From contig DASUGQ010000333.1 of the NCBI GenBank assembly GCA_036273935.1, positions 1 to 8,424 on the forward strand: a stretch of 8,424 nucleotides of DNA, in the 5' to 3' direction. Positions 6,248 through 8,424 of the stretch are shown one piece after another. Position 1 is the stretch's first letter; the number at the start of each line of letters is the position of its first letter. The position numbers and the translations under genes were made by a program. This DNA is from ZC4RG29 sp036273935 (GTDB lineage Bacteria; Bacteroidota; Bacteroidia; Cytophagales; Cyclobacteriaceae). Under the pieces are notes generated by a model. The model was not told the DNA's origin, did not search any database, and saw only the letters and a list, made by a program, of their open reading frames with translations.

Positions 6248-7600
6248 TTATTCGGCATGTCCCGCTCTCAACATCCTGATACAATTTGCCAGCGATCGGT
6301 AATGATGGTACGTTCCCTTCCAGATATTCCCCTTCAGTCTGGTCTTTTGATCTGGCTCTTTGTCAAGGCCCCCGCTATACCAATCTCCATACTCATGGTC
6401 TATCAGATAAGTGTCAATATAATTCCACTGTTTTTTGAATTTTTCGTAATAGTGCATCTCATCGTCGGGGAAGAGCCCGGACATCAAGAGTAAAGTATTC
6501 ATGCCTTCAGCCTGAGCCCACCAGTTTTTCGTATCCCTAATGATTTTGATCTTATCCTCTCCTTTGAAATAATAACCTTCATCATAGAATCCTCCTACCT
6601 CGTCATCCCATCCATTGTTCAATGCATGGTCAACCATCTTCTTCGCCTTGCGCAATGTGGTCGTATCATTTTTTATTCCCAGTACGTGAGACGCCTCAAG
6701 CATCAGGTAAGCGGTTTCTATATCGTGGCCAAAAGAAACGTGATCAAGGTTATGATGCTGCATAATCACCGCCTCTGACGAGTCACGAAATGAAACTGGG
6801 GTCCAGTCGGGCAAAAAGAAAAGCGTGAGATAACCCGTCGGTGTGGTGATCACATCCCGCACAAGGTACAGCATCTCCTGAAGTCGTTCGCGTACCAGTT
6901 TATCAGGCCATACCTGGTAAAGCTCGGTGAAAGCTTCCAGCAGGTGAATGGAATTGTTTTGGTCCTTGTATCCGGTTTCGGCTGTTGAAGGAATGGAATC
7001 TGTGCGCGGAATCGGCGTTCCATCGCGACGCATATGCTGAAAGTATCCTTTATGCACCGGGTCGTGACTGTGTTCTTCCATCCACATGAACGCTTTCTTC
7101 GCCAGGTTGAGTGCCCCTGTGTCCTGCGATGCCATGTAATATGCAGCCAAACCATAAATGCCGAAAGAGTTCCCGTAGGCAGTCTTCTCTTCATTCCGGT
7201 TACTGATCACTGTTCCCTGTCGATCAACCAGGGTATAGAATCCACCATACGACTTGTCCCACATGACATCGCGAAGGAACTTAAAACCATGCGCTGCGCT
7301 TTTTAAATAATGATCCACTTCAGGGTAAGCTTCTGCAGCTTTTGAATTTGACCAAATGTGACGTGCCTGCGTAACAATCATTTTGTTTTGTGTTCCACTC
7401 AATTGAAAATTGTAAGTGTAGGAGCTAAAGAATCCTCCATACACGGTATCACGCGATTGTGGATACCATTTGTTCAGCAATTCAGTTTTGATAGAGTGTT
7501 CCATTGCATCGGCGATCTGTAATCGTTCTTCAACGGATTTATCCTTACAGGAAGAGAAGATCAATAAGACAATAAGGAAGCAAAGCGTTGAGTTCTTCAT
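6248..7600 (-). CDS. Exported N-acylglucosamine/cellobiose 2-epimerase (AGE) family lipoprotein
   Basis: 450 residues: a lipoprotein signal ending IFSSC (C18) followed by an AGE-type (alpha/alpha)6-barrel. The family interconverts sugars differing at C2, such as the reducing-end glucose/mannose of cellobiose or mannobiose, or free N-acyl sugars. Visible family landmarks are VTQARHIWSNSKA (R80), GHDIETAYLMLEA (H292, E295), KNWWAQAEGMN (W360/W361, E365) and KGTYHHYR (H432). By analogy with cellobiose 2-epimerases the two histidines act as the acid/base pair and the arginine binds the substrate, so the active site looks intact. The GHDIE wording fits the oligosaccharide epimerases better than the N-acylglucosamine ones, but substrate cannot be fixed from sequence. 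Well-known members are cytoplasmic, so the signal peptide is unusual. After the cysteine comes KDKS, similar to the lysine-plus-acidic surface-export signals described in some Bacteroidota lipoproteins. It lies 111 bases after the 71-residue gene and upstream of another lipoprotein. Confidence 0.92.
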   Translation of the reverse strand: MKNSTLCFLIVLLIFSSCKDKSVEERLQIADAMEHSIKTELLNKWYPQSRDTVYGGFFSSYTYNFQLSGTQNKMIVTQARHIWSNSKAAEAYPEVDHYLKSAAHGFKFLRDVMWDKSYGGFYTLVDRQGTVISNRNEEKTAYGNSFGIYGLAAYYMASQDTGALNLAKKAFMWMEEHSHDPVHKGYFQHMRRDGTPIPRTDSIPSTAETGYKDQNNSIHLLEAFTELYQVWPDKLVRERLQEMLYLVRDVITTPTGYLTLFFLPDWTPVSFRDSSEAVIMQHHNLDHVSFGHDIETAYLMLEASHVLGIKNDTTTLRKAKKMVDHALNNGWDDEVGGFYDEGYYFKGEDKIKIIRDTKNWWAQAEGMNTLLLMSGLFPDDEMHYYEKFKKQWNYIDTYLIDHEYGDWYSGGLDKEPDQKTRLKGNIWKGTYHHYRSLANCIRMLRAGHAE

Positions 7601-7711
7601 GACTGAAAAATTGGTTTGGTTACCTAAAGTAAAATTTTCCAGTGCATTAAAAAAATCTGAAATTCGCGACGTGAATAAAGTTGGAGCGTGGGGGAAAGAT
7701 CAGGTGAGCCG

Positions 7712-7927
7712 TTAAACGACCGACCACCTACCTTGCTCATCTTTCATATAGGATAATCCGTTGCTCATAACGTGAATCTGCCGTCCATCAGCATCCCTGA
7801 GAATTTGCTTTTCATAAACGCTTATGCCGTTATTCTCCCGCGTAAGAAAAATAATCAGTGCGTTTATCGTTGGCGACACGTCGCTCAACCATTGATCATC
7901 ACCTTCTCTGATAAATGCCTGACTCAT
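7712..7927 (-). CDS. Small protein of unknown function (71 residues)
   Basis: A compact, soluble-looking protein with no signal peptide or membrane segment. Residues 1-34 (MSQAFIREGDDQWLSDVSPT, then a hydrophobic helix INALIIFLTRENNG) are probably helical; residues 35-71 look like two or three strands (SVYEKQILRD, RQIHVMSNGLSYMKDEQGRW) ending at a C-terminal VV. The balanced charged/hydrophobic pattern and the clean frame argue for a real gene; I have an impression of similar short Bacteroidota proteins with REGDDQWL and a MSNGL segment, but no known role. The start codon lies only 11 bases beyond the T-rich end of the terminator of the upstream gene, so it either has a promoter overlapping that hairpin or relies on read-through. 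Confidence 0.75.
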   Translation of the reverse strand: MSQAFIREGDDQWLSDVSPTINALIIFLTRENNGISVYEKQILRDADGRQIHVMSNGLSYMKDEQGRWSVV

Positions 7928-7938
7928 AAACAGTGGTT

Positions 7939-7973
7939 AAAATAAGAAGAGGCTAACCATATCTAGCCTCTTC
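7939..7973 (-). terminator. Rho-independent terminator after the SnoaL-like gene
   Basis: On the minus strand a perfect 10-bp stem, GAAGAGGCTA (7973-7964) with TAGCCTCTTC (7955-7946), encloses an 8-base loop and is followed directly by TTATTTT (7945-7939). It begins 17 bases after the stop codon of the SnoaL-like gene at 7990. The + strand has no T-run after the stem, so it acts toward the left only. It sits immediately before the start codon (7927) of the 71-residue gene. Confidence 0.85.
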
Positions 7974-7989
7974 CCGGAATCAATTTGTT

Positions 7990-8349
7990 TCAGACAAAGA
8001 ATTCTTCGGAAATGATCTTGCCATCCTTAACATGGTAGACACATAATTCGGGCATGTTCATCCGCTGACCGTCCTTCATCGTGGCATCCATTTCCATTTT
8101 GAACGCGATGGTATTCCCGGCCACGAGCGGATCAGATACTTCAATGGTATGCATCTTCTCAACCATCCCGTCAAATTTCTTCCCCTTTTCTTCAATAGCT
8201 TTCAATCCTGAAATTTCCTTTGCAAAATTGGGGGTCTCATAGGGCTCAATACTTTTGGCGTTTTGGGCATACAACTCCTTGTGCGCGCCATGCCAATCAC
8301 TTTTGCGACAATAGTCGACAAGCTTTTGTGCAATTTCCCTCGTTTCCAT
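7990..8349 (-). CDS. SnoaL-like / NTF2-superfamily protein
   Basis: 119 residues, the size of a single SnoaL-like (NTF2-fold) domain. The N-terminal helices (EIAQKLVDYCRKSDWHGAHK) followed by LYAQNAKSIEP are the usual opening of this fold, where helices pack against a curved sheet. Strands later in the protein include EVSDPLVAGNTIAFKMEMDA and ELCVYHVKDGKIISEEFF; the last, with the V.DGKI.SE.FF pattern, is characteristic of the family's final strands. Members range from small-molecule cyclases and isomerases to non-catalytic ligand binders, and nothing here fixes the ligand or shows a complete catalytic set, so no reaction is assigned. No signal peptide is present, so it is probably cytoplasmic. 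It has its own strong terminator, which suggests a single-gene transcript or the end of a unit starting beyond the right edge; its promoter was not identified in the 75 bases available. Confidence 0.87.
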   Translation of the reverse strand: METREIAQKLVDYCRKSDWHGAHKELYAQNAKSIEPYETPNFAKEISGLKAIEEKGKKFDGMVEKMHTIEVSDPLVAGNTIAFKMEMDATMKDGQRMNMPELCVYHVKDGKIISEEFFV

Positions 8350-8424
8350 ATTGAACTTATTTAATGGTTAATAATAGATTGAATATACAAAACAGAGGCA
8401 AGGATTTCACCAAAGATTTATTCG

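Noticed and set aside
6080..6493. 137-codon + strand open frame with a hydrophobic start (MFYAVASFIW...)
   Set aside because: Most of it runs antisense to the well-supported epimerase gene; the remaining part is A/T-rich intergenic DNA whose T-rich stretches mimic a membrane segment. No domain-like pattern.
7624..7631. TACTTTAG on the minus strand before the epimerase gene, near the Bacteroidota -7 promoter pattern
   Set aside because: One core mismatch and no TTG/TTTG at the right distance upstream; too weak to list as a promoter.
7470..7715. 81-codon + strand open frame spanning the start of the epimerase and the upstream gap
   Set aside because: Half is antisense to the epimerase signal peptide region; the rest is intergenic. 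No recognisable protein features.
1..8424. Search for mobile element, phage defence, toxin-antitoxin or CRISPR structure
   Set aside because: No transposase, integrase, terminal inverted repeats, spaced repeats or defence-type domains were seen; the genes present are regulatory, envelope and small metabolic-type proteins.

Overview
The window looks like chromosomal DNA from a member of the Bacteroidota, most plausibly of the Cytophagales type. Three things point there: a TPR sensor kinase of the LytS class paired with a LytTR response regulator, outer-membrane-type lipoproteins with short S/F-rich signal peptides, and A/T-rich leaders without clear Shine-Dalgarno sequences. Base composition is in the mid-40s percent GC by eye. 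The lineage is an inference from gene style; no marker gene is present. I see no rRNA, tRNA, CRISPR array, insertion sequence or phage gene. Gene density is high and no gene-free stretch exceeds 300 bases.

Left part (1-4737), a regulatory block. A + strand reading frame enters from the left edge and ends at 117; it may be the tail of a gene. It faces a minus-strand pair: an AraC-family regulator (908-1843) followed, after 66 bases, by a predicted seven-helix membrane protein (86-841). Back-to-back with the AraC gene, across a 159-base gap, is a tight + strand pair: a TPR/LytS-type histidine kinase (2003-3982) and, 5 bases later, its LytTR response regulator (3988-4737). The divergent layout suggests, but does not prove, that the two units share regulation.

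Right part (4738-8424), all on the minus strand. In transcription order it holds a small SnoaL/NTF2-like protein (7990-8349), a strong hairpin-plus-T-tract terminator, a 71-residue protein of unknown function (7712-7927), an N-acylglucosamine/cellobiose 2-epimerase family protein carrying a lipoprotein signal (6248-7600), and a 399-residue lipoprotein of unknown function (4836-6035). The last gene converges on the response regulator, and its stop codon sits in the loop of a perfect 9-bp hairpin.

How the genes may work together: the kinase and regulator form a complete two-component system (phosphoacceptor His, ATP-binding boxes, acceptor Asp and DNA-binding domain all visible). The AraC protein and membrane protein are a probable operon. 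The epimerase and the unknown lipoprotein are both predicted to be exported and lipid-anchored, suggesting carbohydrate-related work at the cell envelope, but no SusCD pair or glycoside hydrolase is present to name a substrate. I did not find evidence for a spectacular new system. The points most worth a second look are the exported epimerase, the cysteine-bearing lipoprotein next to it, and the terminator placed directly in front of the 71-residue gene.
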